Source: a bacterium
GTDB taxonomy: Bacteria > Patescibacteriota > Minisyncoccia > Portnoybacterales > JAKAHB01
Direction of reading: 5' to 3'
DNA: 35,191 bases
Assembly: GCA_021815315.1 (NCBI GenBank)
Contig: JAKAHB010000006.1
Location: 1 to 35,191, forward strand
Part shown: in pieces, positions 7,801-14,114 of the stretch
Layout of the letters: each line of letters starts with the position of its first letter
Position numbering within the stretch: the stretch's first letter is position 1
Position numbers and translations under genes: made by a program
The notes under the pieces: generated by a model
Told to the model about the DNA's origin: nothing
Seen by the model: only the letters and a program-made list of their open reading frames with translations
The model's database searches: none

Positions 7801-8238
7801 TGAATCCTCCAGGTGCATCCACTCGCCGGCAACAACATCAAGTCGCGAAAGATTGTCTTTTAAAGAATAGAGGCTGGCATCGTCCCAATCAACAAAGAAC
7901 CCGAGCCGCAGTAAATTTGAAGATAGCAAGACTTGAGTCGGCTTTTTAATCACGGCCCTGTTGCTGGCTTCTTTGGTCAGTTTCTTTCTTGAGTCATAGA
8001 AACTCTTAAGCTCTTTTTGATTAACGACCGCCTGTTGAACCTTCCCCGCGTTTCTAAAATGGGAGAAGTGAAAAAGACGACCGCTTTTTAGCGGCGGCGC
8101 GATTGTCAGACCAGCAATAATCAATAGCAAAATGCTGGCAATAATTAAAATAACGCCAAAAAAACCTCCTCTGAATTTTTTCCAACGTTTCCGGCCCGAA
8201 TCAAAAAATACCGGCTTGGTAGATTTATCTTTCTCCAT
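4843..8238 (-). CDS. Trifunctional GH18-like / NodB deacetylase / GT2 glycosyltransferase membrane protein
   Basis: 1131 residues from the ATG at 8238. Order: N-terminal TM (about 27-48); GH18-like domain with GVAIDFENL (D223, E225), VIVMAYD (276-282) and GVALWRLGSEDPSIW near 397-411; NodB polysaccharide deacetylase with TFDDGP (495-500), HTFTH (548-552), FRSPYAED (near 585) and LLHDSGGDR (649-657); a TM near 712-745; a processive GT2 domain with IPAYNEE (768-774), VVVDDGS (796-802), DAD (850-852), EDADL (941-945) and QRYRW (978-982); and C-terminal TMs. The key residues of all three domains look intact. The combination mirrors PgaB plus PgaC of poly-N-acetylglucosamine synthesis in one chain. 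Inference: it polymerises, partly deacetylates and trims an amino-sugar polymer across the membrane. The frame extends to 8292, but ATG 8238 gives a normal charged cytoplasmic start. Confidence 0.9.
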   Translation of the reverse strand: MEKDKSTKPVFFDSGRKRWKKFRGGFFGVILIIASILLLIIAGLTIAPPLKSGRLFHFSHFRNAGKVQQAVVNQKELKSFYDSRKKLTKEASNRAVIKKPTQVLLSSNLLRLGFFVDWDDASLYSLKDNLSRLDVVAGEWMHLEDSSGSLIEDDPAKEQEVVSYIRSNRPEAKIWGLINNYSNNDWQGDLLVKVLSDPVSRQTLIKKISEHALAHSLNGVAIDFENLPPESQATFVLFLGELRQELIKWNLKLAVIVPASNDNFDYPKINEVADYVIVMAYDQHWSTSEVGPISGLSWYEEILGKRTADISSEKMIVALGSYAYDWAEGTRQADGKTFEEAMLIARESEADIVFDDKSLNPYFKYLDDNNKQHQVWLLDAATIFNELASLKDLSVAGVALWRLGSEDPSIWNLLGQPEKNDQQQAQSLNKINFSYQLDYEGQGEILEITSRPKTGQRLIEYSDADKLITDETYQDLPSPYVIQRLGYKPKKLALTFDDGPDSVYTPLILERLRELKAPATFFVIGSQMEKYPEIVKQEVSEGHLIGNHTFTHPDITDISTERLKLEILATERLLEVVTGRLTILFRSPYAEDSEPDNGVQARSLDQISQLGYLSIGMMIDPNDWRQPGVDKIVADTVRQAEAHQGGVILLHDSGGDRSQTVAALEGLVKKLRADGYEFVPLTDLIGQTKDQVMPKINEPTWMVFGNKIGFTTWHWLIVIVSGLSFVGLVLGLARLLFVVGLASWQYLASRKDGRRKDARADLPVAVIIPAYNEEKVIIRTITSLLKADQPRQFEIVVVDDGSIDDTWGELERNYKNHPKVKIFRQQNEGKAAALNYGLEQTKAEILICLDADTIFNKEAIILLASQFTDPRLGAVAGNAKVGNRVNFLTQCQALEYITSQNIDRRALMMLNGITVVPGAIGAWRKKAVLEVGEFGVDTLAEDADLTVRILRAGWKITYEERAIALTEAPETVRSFVKQRYRWMYGTLQAAWKNKDALFRWRYRWLGWFSLPNIFIYQIFFPLISPFIDLAFIFSLLNNLLGSYHHPGSFNFGRFKLDLLAYLIFILADFLAAAIGFFFEPREDKKLLLWIIPQRFYYRQLMYYVAIKSFLSSLRGGEVGWNKLERRGSVKD

Positions 8239-8318
8239 GTCTATATCTTGGCAAAACTGGGAGACAAAGTAAACCCAAATTACGGCTGGCATTCCGGGGA
8301 CCGGCTAAAAATGGGACA

Positions 8319-8347
8319 TTGACACAGACCCCGAGGAAAATTATGAT
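8319..8347 (+). promoter_or_regulatory. Near-consensus sigma70 promoter of the 8371 gene
   Basis: TTGACA (8319-8324) and TATGAT (8342-8347) with a 17-bp spacer. The predicted start near 8354 leaves a short leader with the Shine-Dalgarno GGAGGG at 8361-8366. Confidence 0.8.
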
Positions 8348-8370
8348 GGGAGACAGAAAGGGAGGGAAAA

Positions 8371-8856
8371 ATGTGCCAACAAAATAATGATGACGGATTT
8401 GTTCCTCGCCTTCTGGACGCCTTGAGCGCCGAGGCAAAGCTCAAATCCGGGACAGGCAAGATTACTCCGAGCGTATTTTTGCCTCCAAGGCTGGGAAGTC
8501 CGGAACATCTTCTGGTCCTACAGGCCCTGCTGGCCACGACTTCCTGTGTCCGGTGCAATTATTCGTCCGTGGTCATCCCGGATGACATTATTGAAACCGG
8601 AACCGACCCCGCCAGTATTGCCAACTGGCTAACGCGAATTTCCTTGGAACTGGCCAACAAAAGCGGCCTTTTCCGCCGGGAAATCACCGCCGAAGATTTT
8701 GGCGCGAGGAGAGTTTGTCTTTCTATTCTCCTTGCGGTCTTGCATCTCTTCTTGAGTTTCCTCGCCAGCATTGTTCAGGCTAACGAAGACTTCCGGAGGC
8801 GCATGAAAATGCTCCAAGCCCAAATCATCAGCACCTCCATCCTTGGTCCCAACTAA
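8371..8856 (+). CDS. Hypothetical protein with a CxxC motif and a C-terminal membrane segment
   Basis: 161 residues, no family recognised. A soluble-looking N-terminal two thirds contains SCVRCNYSS (CxxC). One hydrophobic segment (about 113-136, LSILLAVLHLFLSFLASIV) is followed by a basic, helical tail. Gene status is well supported: consensus promoter, Shine-Dalgarno GGAGGG 4 nt before the ATG, and an intrinsic terminator directly after the stop. It stands alone on the plus strand between minus-strand genes. Its GC-rich codons and leader resemble the gene at 14837, whose Shine-Dalgarno region is nearly the same (AAGGGAGGGAAAA). Possibly a single-pass membrane protein; function unknown. Confidence 0.75.
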   Translation: MCQQNNDDGFVPRLLDALSAEAKLKSGTGKITPSVFLPPRLGSPEHLLVLQALLATTSCVRCNYSSVVIPDDIIETGTDPASIANWLTRISLELANKSGLFRREITAEDFGARRVCLSILLAVLHLFLSFLASIVQANEDFRRRMKMLQAQIISTSILGPN

Positions 8857-8859
8857 CAC

Positions 8860-8886
8860 CCCCGGCCCGCGCCGGGGCTTTTTATT
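8860..8886 (+). terminator. Intrinsic terminator of the 8371 gene
   Basis: Stem CCCCGGC/GCCGGGG with a 4-nt loop followed by CTTTTTATT, beginning 3 nt after the TAA. Confidence 0.9.
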
Positions 8887-8900
8887 CCCCGCGAGCGACT

Positions 8901-8921
8901 TGTAAAGACCCGGCCTTTACA
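8901..8921. repeat. Palindromic intergenic repeat, single copy
   Basis: Arms TGTAAAG and CTTTACA around ACCCGGC, same family as 1465, 2014 and 14115. It lies between two convergent terminators. Confidence 0.85.
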
Positions 8922-8970
8922 ACACAAAATTAAAATAAGCGCAAGCCTTAAAGCAAAGCGTGAATAGCCG

Positions 8971-9002
8971 AAAAAATAAAACCCGCCGCGCGAGACGACG
9001 GG
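8971..9002 (-). terminator. Intrinsic terminator of the 9055 gene
   Basis: On the minus strand stem CCCGTCG/CGGCGGG (one U-G pair) at 9002-8982 is followed by TTTTATTTTTT. Confidence 0.85.
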
Positions 9003-9054
9003 ATAATCAACAAAAGGTATAAGGTGGGCATAAGGCTAGAGCCAGGGTTCAGCC

Positions 9055-9495
9055 TCACGGCCGCGGAGGTAAACCCAGCTCATGGTTCCAAAAAAAGCGC
9101 CGGCCGGATTTGCCCCGAGTTCCGGAGCATTTTTTGCAAACCCAGTCTCCGGCTCGCTCGGCGGCCCACTGGTCTTCGTTGAGGAGGCTGTCGGAGGATT
9201 GGACCACTTTTCCCAGAAGCCCGCCGCATTCGGGGCAAAGAGGCCGCTCCAGCAACAGGCCCTCCAGGCCGCGCCGCTTGAGGGCTGACTCCAAACCCCG
9301 CGCCTTCATGCGCCGGTTGAACTCGTCGAAGGAAAAGCCTTCCCCACGGAAGAGTTCTCTGACGGTAACGACTTTGCCGTCCTCGCCAAGCTCCAACATA
9401 ACCAGCCGCATGTGCCGACCGTCGCCGGTTAAGGTTTCAGGCCGCCGGTCAAAAGGTCCCGTATATTGCTCAATGATCTCTATCATCTTCGGCAT
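9055..9495 (-). CDS. Hypothetical protein with a four-cysteine zinc ribbon
   Basis: 146 residues. The N-terminal half is a compact mixed region rich in Glu/Arg (residues 1-80). The C-terminal half has two CxxC pairs, CPECGG (C87, C90) and CKKCSG (C120, C123), the usual pattern of a zinc ribbon. The tail is basic and aromatic. The start is set by a strong Shine-Dalgarno (GGAGGG, 4 nt before the ATG), and an intrinsic terminator follows. No specific family recognised. Inference: a nucleic-acid- or protein-binding zinc protein expressed as a monocistron. It is convergent with the 8371 gene, with two terminators and a palindromic repeat between them. Confidence 0.75.
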   Translation of the reverse strand: MPKMIEIIEQYTGPFDRRPETLTGDGRHMRLVMLELGEDGKVVTVRELFRGEGFSFDEFNRRMKARGLESALKRRGLEGLLLERPLCPECGGLLGKVVQSSDSLLNEDQWAAERAGDWVCKKCSGTRGKSGRRFFWNHELGLPPRP

Positions 9496-9540
9496 TTCGC
9501 CCTCCTCGCCTGTAGTTTCGAACCAAAATCATGATGACTC

Positions 9541-9569
9541 AAACTAACACAAAAAATGACTCCTGACAA
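9541..9569 (-). promoter_or_regulatory. Candidate promoter of the 9055 gene
   Basis: On the minus strand TTGTCA-17-TAGTTT with TG one base before the -10. The -10 is only 3/6, so this is weaker evidence than for the other isolated genes. The gene at 32111 has a similar arrangement (TTGATT-17-TAATTT after TGG). Confidence 0.4.
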
Positions 9570-9580
9570 GAAGCCCAAAC

Positions 9581-9599
9581 AAAAAACAGCCCCAAGGGC
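9581..9599 (-). terminator. Weak terminator of the hydrolase gene
   Basis: On the minus strand a short GCCC/GGGC stem is followed by TG and six T. It lies downstream of the hydrolase gene (9664-10236) and upstream of the 9055 gene promoter. Confidence 0.4.
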
Positions 9600-9663
9600 C
9601 GCTTAATTTTTTACCAAGTTAAATTTGCGCGAATTGGGCTAGCTCGCTTTTTATGAATCCATG

Positions 9664-10236
9664 CTAAGCGCCAGCAAGGTCCATAATTTCCAGCACGGAA
9701 GTAATTTCTCTGACGCCGTCGTCTTCTGTGAAGTGGCCTTTGTTTTTTTCTAAAATTATCTTGGCGCCAAATCTTTTTTTAAACAGCTCGGCGTTGTCAA
9801 GCGAAACATAGGGGTCGTTGTCTGAAAAAATAGCAACAATCTCCAGCGTGTGTTTCAGCACGTCGGTTTCCCTAATTTCCGTTTCCAGCCAGGGCCTGGC
9901 GATTTCCCACTCCTCTTTGGTCTCAAGGTTGGTTAAAGTGAACCAGGGGGCAATCAAAATAACTTTTCCAACTTTTACGCCCGGGTTGAGTTTTTCAAGA
10001 TGCCTCAAAATCGCCTGGCAACCGATTGAGTGACCGATTAAAAGAGTCTCTCGGCCGGACTCTTTGATCGTTTCGTTTAGCTTCAAAGCCCAGTCACCGA
10101 TAACAGGGGCTTGGGAATTTGGCATCTGGGGAATCGTGACTTCAAATCCCCTTTTTCCCAATTCCAACTTCAGCCACTGGTGTAACGGTTCCTCAGGCGA
10201 ACCGCCCCAACCATGGACAATAAAAGCTTTCTTCAT
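9664..10236 (-). CDS. RBBP9/YdeN-family serine hydrolase
   Basis: 190 residues, the usual length of this small alpha/beta-hydrolase family. The chain starts with AFIVHGWGGSPEEPLHQWL (oxyanion region). The nucleophile elbow is GHSIG, the catalytic Asp lies in SDNDPYVS and the catalytic His in NKGHFTEDDG, so the triad is complete. These cytoplasmic enzymes are serine hydrolases with poorly known natural substrates. The gene follows the 10303 ORF by 66 bp on the same strand and may be read with it. No Shine-Dalgarno is evident before the ATG. Family assignment is firm; substrate unknown. Confidence 0.9.
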   Translation of the reverse strand: MKKAFIVHGWGGSPEEPLHQWLKLELGKRGFEVTIPQMPNSQAPVIGDWALKLNETIKESGRETLLIGHSIGCQAILRHLEKLNPGVKVGKVILIAPWFTLTNLETKEEWEIARPWLETEIRETDVLKHTLEIVAIFSDNDPYVSLDNAELFKKRFGAKIILEKNKGHFTEDDGVREITSVLEIMDLAGA

Positions 10237-10302
10237 ATAACTTGGCCCCGTATCATGGGTAGCCCGGAGCTTGTTTTTAGAACAATTTATACATTTTTGC
10301 TC

Positions 10303-10686
10303 CTAACTTTTGCTCATCAAAATCAGCTCTTTGAGCTTCTCGTCGGTTACCCCATTGACTTCCAAGTTGCCAGGATAGACACTATCCCTTTCAATCTCAT
10401 CACTTTGCGCCGGCAAAATATAAACATTGCCGCTTTCGGGGTTTTTCCCCAGAACCACTTTTATCCCTTCTTTTTTAAATTTTTCCACCAAGGCGTCAAT
10501 CGGGGTGGCTTGATCCGGAAATTCTTCATCAACGGCCTTTATTCTCGCGTAGGCTTCCGGGCTTATACCGGGAAAAGGGAAAGTCTCTCGGTTTTCGCTA
10601 AGTTCTAGCGCCAAGGCAATAATTTTTCTCTTCCTCTCTTCTTTTTCGCCTTTATTTTCAATTTGATCTTGGGGATGTTCTATCAT
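10303..10686 (-). CDS. Small hypothetical acidic/basic protein, leaderless
   Basis: 127 residues from the ATG at 10686. The N-terminal third is charged (DQIENKGEKEERKRKIIALA); the centre has a conserved-looking PFPGISPEAYARIKAVDEEFP; the rest is Glu/Lys-rich. No TM, no signal peptide, no family recognised. The frame also opens 11 codons earlier, but the perfect extended -10 TGCTATACT ends 6 nt before this ATG, so the mRNA would begin at or next to the ATG. That makes 10686 the best start. It may be co-transcribed with the hydrolase downstream. Confidence 0.7.
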   Translation of the reverse strand: MIEHPQDQIENKGEKEERKRKIIALALELSENRETFPFPGISPEAYARIKAVDEEFPDQATPIDALVEKFKKEGIKVVLGKNPESGNVYILPAQSDEIERDSVYPGNLEVNGVTDEKLKELILMSKS

Positions 10687-10692
10687 ATAAGA

Positions 10693-10701
10693 AGTATAGC
10701 A
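10693..10701 (-). promoter_or_regulatory. Extended -10 promoter giving a leaderless mRNA
   Basis: On the minus strand TGCTATACT, 6 nt before the ATG at 10686. The predicted +1 coincides with the A of the ATG. No clear -35, as expected for an extended -10 promoter. Confidence 0.65.
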
Positions 10702-10758
10702 TGGTTTGGGCGTCTCCACTAGAAGCTGAAAACGTGCTGGGAAACGATTACAAAAGAT

Positions 10759-10832
10759 TGGCTCGGGGACTAGGATTCGAACCTAGGTTACAAGGGCCAG
10801 AACCTTGCGTCCTACCACTAGACGATCCCCGA
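10759..10832 (-). tRNA. tRNA-Gln (anticodon CTG)
   Basis: A 74-nt cloverleaf with CCA encoded. Acceptor UCGGGGA/UCCCCGA, D arm GUC/GAC, anticodon stem CAAGG/CCUUG with loop UUCUGGC (anticodon CUG), T stem CUAGG/CCUAG with loop UUCGAAU, discriminator G, then CCA. Discriminator G fits tRNA-Gln. Its first 21 nt (plus 2 upstream bases) are repeated 340 bp away at 11152-11174. Confidence 0.95.
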
Positions 10833-10834
10833 AT
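10812..10834. repeat. Direct repeat copy 1 (tRNA-Gln 5' end)
   Basis: 23 bp identical to 11152-11174. It covers nucleotides 1-21 of the tRNA plus two bases upstream, stopping at the end of the D-loop. Confidence 0.95.
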
Positions 10835-10838
10835 AATA

Positions 10839-11099
10839 TTATTTTTTAGTAAAATAATATTTTAGCTTGCCTTTTAAAACTTCCCTGCCATACCCACTCT
10901 TAAAAAACTTTTCCGCGCATATCGCATCTTGTTTGTCCAAGAAGGCCTCGTAAAATATTAAGCTAAAAGGCGCATTTCTTTTCGTATAATACCCTCCTCT
11001 TCTCTGGTTATGTTCCTTAAAACGTCTTTTCAGATCGCCAGTAACTCCGACATATAATATCCCGCTCTTAAGACTTTTTAAAACATAGGCATACCACAT
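10839..11099 (-). CDS. GIY-YIG nuclease domain protein (UPF0213/YhbQ-like)
   Basis: 86 residues. It begins MWYAYVLKS (the GIY position is WYAYVL, with YVGVT as the YIG element), then LKRRFKEHN (catalytic Arg on the helix), YYTKRNAPFSLIFYEAF, and a conserved Glu in AICAEKFFKS. This is a stand-alone, single-domain GIY-YIG endonuclease fold. The long in-frame extension to 11252 reads through the truncated tRNA copy and hairpins and is not coding, so ATG 11099 is used. The stop codon lies inside the AT hairpin, 7 bp from tRNA-Gln. Inference from the flanking repeats: a homing-like nuclease. The assignment to the fold is firm. Confidence 0.85.
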   Translation of the reverse strand: MWYAYVLKSLKSGILYVGVTGDLKRRFKEHNQRRGGYYTKRNAPFSLIFYEAFLDKQDAICAEKFFKSGYGREVLKGKLKYYFTKK

Positions 11100-11119
11100 G
11101 GAAAGAATGATTACTTGTC

Positions 11120-11151
11120 CCCGCCTCTTCGGCGGGTCGCCGATGAGGCGA
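11120..11151. other. Tandem GC hairpins at the edge of the GIY-YIG unit
   Basis: Two perfect stem-loops touch each other: CCCGCC/GGCGGG with loop TCTTC (11120-11136) and TCGCC/GGCGA with loop GATGA (11137-11151). The second ends exactly where the 23-bp repeat begins. They lie in the 5' leader of the GIY-YIG gene. Confidence 0.7.
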
Positions 11152-11174
11152 CTACCACTAGACGATCCCCGAAT
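11152..11174. repeat. Direct repeat copy 2 (truncated tRNA-Gln 5' end)
   Basis: 23 bp identical to 10812-10834. After nucleotide 21 the sequence no longer follows the tRNA, so this is a fragment that cannot fold as a tRNA. Confidence 0.9.
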
Positions 11175-11185
11175 GTTCGCTTGGA

Positions 11186-11213
11186 CAAAATAAAAGCGTC
11201 CGAAGACGCTTTT
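11186..11213 (-). terminator. Intrinsic terminator after ftsX
   Basis: A perfect 9-bp stem AAAAGCGTC/GACGCTTTT with a TTCG tetraloop on the minus strand, followed by ATTTTG. The A-rich left side means it could also stop plus-strand transcripts. Confidence 0.75.
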
Positions 11214-11275
11214 ATTAAAGCTTAAAATTAGTCTTTTTGCAACCGCTGGCACGATTGACGCTTGACTCTATCGCT

Positions 11276-12199
11276 CTACTTTAAATAGCGCCTGATAGCG
11301 ATAAAGCTGGAAAGAGCTCCCAACACTACCCCCACCGCTACCTGGAAAAACAGCAAGGAAAAAAAGTTTTCTTTTAAAAAACTGAAGATGTCATTGCCTG
11401 GGACAAAACTCGCCAGCTTGGGCGAAATAAGCGCCACCAGAGGAAAAACTATAATCATTGTGGCCACCGCGGCGGAAACGCCATAAAGCACGCCTTCCAC
11501 AATAAAAGGCCCGCGCACGTTCCAGTTGGTAGCCCCCACCAAACGTTTAACGGAAATTTCATCGCGCCAATTGTAGATAGTCAAACGCACGGTGTTAAAA
11601 GCCACCAAAACCGCCAAAATCGCTAAAATTAAACTAATAACCAAGCCGGTTCGTTGAGCAGTGTCGGTGATATTGGAAAGCCGATTGATAATCTCCTTGT
11701 TCTGTTTGTAATTAACTTTGTCCACCAATTGGGAAAAATCGGCGTCCTGGACAAACTGAGCTACTTTCTCGTATTCCGTCGCTGAATCGGACTTGATGTT
11801 CAAGCTGGCTTGCAGGGGATTTTGGTCTAATTCTTTCAGCCCCTCCAACAAGGCGGCATTGTCCTTGTGTTTTTCTTTAAAACTAGCTAGAGCCTGTTCG
11901 CGCGAAATATACTGAACGGCTTTAACTTCCGGCATTTTTTCCAGTTGGTCTTTAGCCGCTAGAACATCCGCCTCTTTGGCTTCCTGTTTGAAATAGACCG
12001 AAATATCCACCTTTTGCTTGAGTTCGCTGATAATCCCTTGAGCCACCACGTTAAAAAACAAAAGACCGGTAATAACGAAAATAGTCAAAACCATAACCAA
12101 AACCGTCGCGGCCGATAACCAAGAATTACGCCGAAAACTGCGCCAGCCAGCTTTAGCGATTCTCCTGATATTCACGATAAGAGTTTTATAAGTGGGCAT
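11276..12199 (-). CDS. ftsX: Cell division protein FtsX
   Basis: 307 residues. It has the classic FtsX order: short cytoplasmic N-terminus, TM1 (about 28-55), an extracellular domain (about 56-180, including VDISVYFKQEA, YISREQALASF and NPLQASLNI), then three TMs (about 180-205, 228-255, 275-300). The stretch NTVRLTIYNWRDEISVKRLVGATNW before TM3 is diagnostic of FtsX. With FtsE it forms the ABC-like complex that drives cell-wall hydrolases at the septum. ftsE lies 27 bp upstream. No EnvC/RipC-type hydrolase partner is adjacent. A strong terminator follows. Confidence 0.95.
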   Translation of the reverse strand: MPTYKTLIVNIRRIAKAGWRSFRRNSWLSAATVLVMVLTIFVITGLLFFNVVAQGIISELKQKVDISVYFKQEAKEADVLAAKDQLEKMPEVKAVQYISREQALASFKEKHKDNAALLEGLKELDQNPLQASLNIKSDSATEYEKVAQFVQDADFSQLVDKVNYKQNKEIINRLSNITDTAQRTGLVISLILAILAVLVAFNTVRLTIYNWRDEISVKRLVGATNWNVRGPFIVEGVLYGVSAAVATMIIVFPLVALISPKLASFVPGNDIFSFLKENFFSLLFFQVAVGVVLGALSSFIAIRRYLK

Positions 12200-12226
12200 T
12201 TGGAGTTTGTTATTTATTATTAGAAG

Positions 12227-12916
12227 TTAAAGAATATATCTTCCTTTTTCTTCGTCCCTAATCACCCGCCCCTTGTCCATGGTGATCACCCGGCGGTTAA
12301 GACTGTTGATGATTTCGCGGTCATGGGTGGCCAGAATGATGGTCGTTCCCAACTCGTTAATCTTAATCAACAGACGAATAATATCCCACGCGTTTAAAAT
12401 GTCCAAATTGCCGGTTGGCTCATCGGCCAAAATAACATCCGGCCGATGGATTAAAGCGCGGGCAATCGCCACTCGCTGCTTTTCCCCGCCAGAAAGTTCT
12501 TTGGGAAAACGATTGATTTTGTCGCCCATCCCCACCAGTTCCAACACCTGTGGAACATCCCGTTGGATTTCCTCGTCTTCATAGCCGGCCACCTCCATGG
12601 CGAAAGAAATATTTTCCCGAACGTCCATATCGCTTAACAAGCGGAAATCTTGGAAAACCATGCCGATCCGACGACGAAAAAAAGGCATCTCCTTGGGTTG
12701 GATCAAGTTCACATTTTTTTTGTCAAACAAAACTTTCCCCGAGGTCGGGAGATCCTCAGCGGTTAGCATTTTGAGCAAAGAAGTTTTACCGGCACCCGAT
12801 TGCCCGGCCAGCGAAATAAATTCTTTGGGTTCTATCCCCAGGTTAATATCGTTTAAGGCGATGATTTGCCCTTCTTTGGTCTGATATATTTTAGAAACGT
12901 TTTCAAATTTAATCAC
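12227..12916 (-). CDS. ftsE: Cell division ATP-binding protein FtsE
   Basis: 229 residues. ABC ATPase with Walker [11 protein letters not shown]-loop FQDFRLL, signature LSGGEKQRV, Walker [13 protein letters not shown] and H-loop ATHDREI, all intact. The order FtsE then FtsX and the length are standard. The start is GTG at 12916, 27 bp after the prfB stop. It couples ATP hydrolysis in the cytoplasm to FtsX and periplasmic hydrolase activation. It is probably read with prfB, a pairing common in bacteria. Confidence 0.95.
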   Translation of the reverse strand: MIKFENVSKIYQTKEGQIIALNDINLGIEPKEFISLAGQSGAGKTSLLKMLTAEDLPTSGKVLFDKKNVNLIQPKEMPFFRRRIGMVFQDFRLLSDMDVRENISFAMEVAGYEDEEIQRDVPQVLELVGMGDKINRFPKELSGGEKQRVAIARALIHRPDVILADEPTGNLDILNAWDIIRLLIKINELGTTIILATHDREIINSLNRRVITMDKGRVIRDEEKGRYIL

Positions 12917-12943
12917 AACGACACTTGGTTAATAATTGATAAT

Positions 12944-14051
12944 TCAACATTTATCGCTTCTTATTTCCGCTGCGATAAACTCCTCCAGGTCTCCATCTAA
13001 AACCTCGTCGGGTTGTTTTGATTCCACGCCCGTGCGCAAGTCCTTCACCATCTTATAGGGATGCAGAACATAGGAACGAATTTGCGCTCCCCAGTCGGCC
13101 GTTCCCTCGCCCTTGGTAATCACTCCTTTCAAGTCGGTAATTTCTTTCTTCTTCTTCTCCAGTTCCAGGCGATATAGCTTGGCTCGCAACATACTCAGCG
13201 CTTGTTCTTTGTTGGCCAGCTGCGACCTTTCGCTTTGGCAGGCCACCACGATATTGGTCGGCAAATGAGTCAAACGGACCGCCGTTTCCACCTTGTTGAC
13301 ATTTTGCCCCCCGGCTCCCGAAGAGCGGTAGGTGTCAACACGCAAATCTTCCGGTTTGATTTCCACCTCGGCGTCGTCTTTTATTTCCGGCAAAACTTCC
13401 ACCAAGGCAAACGATGTGTGCCGCAAGTTATTGGCATTGAAAGGCGACAACCTCACTAAACGATGCACTCCTGATTCTTTCTTCAAATAACCGTAGACAT
13501 AGGGACTGCTAATTTTCAAAGTGGCATTTTTAAGACCGGCTTCTTGTCCCCGGTGCTCATGCAATAGAATTGTTTTCCAGTTCTGGCGTTCGGCGTAGCG
13601 GCTGTACATCCGCAATAATATTTCCGCCCAGTCTTGGGCTTCGGTGCCGCCGGCTCCGGCAACAACAGATAAAATAGCGTTGCCTTTGTCGTATTTGCCG
13701 CTTAAAAAAACAGCTAATTCTTTTTTGGCAAATTTTTTGCTCAGCTGTCTGAACTTTTCCGTCAGCTCTTTTCCCAATTCCAAATCCTGCCCTTCCTCGG
13801 CTAAACCGGTCATTTCCGCCAAATCGTCAATTTCTTTTCTTAACTCTTCCCAACCGGCCAGCTCGTCTTTCAAATTGCTAACTTTTTGAGTAACTTCAGC
13901 CGCAGATTGAGGATTGTCCCAAAGCCCCGGATCTTGCGTTTTTGCTTCTTCAAGCGCCAATTCCTTTTCTTTGCCGCCCAAGTCAAAGACAGTCCAGGGT
14001 GGCCTGGAGTTTAAGCTGCAGATCTTTCACTTCTTTGTGGATTTCCAACAT
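12944..14051 (-). CDS. prfB: Peptide chain release factor 2 (with programmed +1 frameshift)
   Basis: RF2 recognises UAA/UGA and releases the peptide. The zero frame starts at ATG 14051 and runs 22 codons to an in-frame TGA at 13985-13983. The site reads CTT TGA C, the classic RF2 slip site. A +1 shift continues as L-D-L-G-G-K and then the rest of RF2, giving about 368 residues. Seen downstream: the RF2 stop-recognition motif SPF (in [15 protein letters not shown]), the catalytic GGQ ([11 protein letters not shown]) and the conserved [12 protein letters not shown]-like block. Annotation of only 12944-13981 would miss the first 23 residues. The mRNA is predicted leaderless. ftsE follows 27 bp later. 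Confidence 0.95.
13982..13991 (-). promoter_or_regulatory. prfB programmed +1 frameshift site
   Basis: TGT CTT TGA C on the minus strand. When RF2 is scarce the ribosome pauses at UGA and slips from CUU onto UUU. Unlike E. coli, no AGGGGG-type Shine-Dalgarno element lies just before the CTT; only GGA is seen about 6 nt upstream. Confidence 0.9.
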
Positions 14052-14058
14052 TAACTGA

Positions 14059-14087
14059 ATTTTAACTCTTCGGCAAAATTTTGGCAA
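14059..14087 (-). promoter_or_regulatory. Promoter of prfB (predicted leaderless)
   Basis: On the minus strand TTGCCA (14087-14082), a 17-bp spacer and TAAAAT (14064-14059), ending 7 nt before the ATG at 14051. The predicted +1 falls on or next to the ATG. Confidence 0.7.
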
Positions 14088-14114
14088 CCGGCGCGTTGAG
14101 CCAACAAGCTTAGC

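Larger units (their letters stand above)
10835..11151 (-). mobile_element. Candidate small mobile unit: hairpin-bounded GIY-YIG gene inserted at tRNA-Gln
   Basis: A 317-bp segment lies exactly between two 23-bp direct copies of the tRNA 5' end. Each edge abuts a hairpin: a perfect 11-bp AT stem at 10835-10861 on one side, and two tandem GC hairpins (11120-11136, 11137-11151) on the other. Inside is one GIY-YIG nuclease gene in the same direction as the tRNA. Inference: the nuclease unit inserted upstream of or within the tRNA and rebuilt the tRNA's 5' end, leaving a truncated copy behind. I know of no named element with this layout. Simple local duplication is the alternative. Confidence 0.5.

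Noticed and set aside
11100-11252. N-terminal extension of the GIY-YIG protein
   Set aside because: It would translate the truncated tRNA copy, the two hairpins and the ftsX terminator; the GIY motif begins right at ATG 11099.
12944-13981. RF2 as a 345-residue protein starting at TTG 13981
   Set aside because: The conserved CTT TGA C slip site and an upstream 22-codon zero frame show it is a frameshifted gene.
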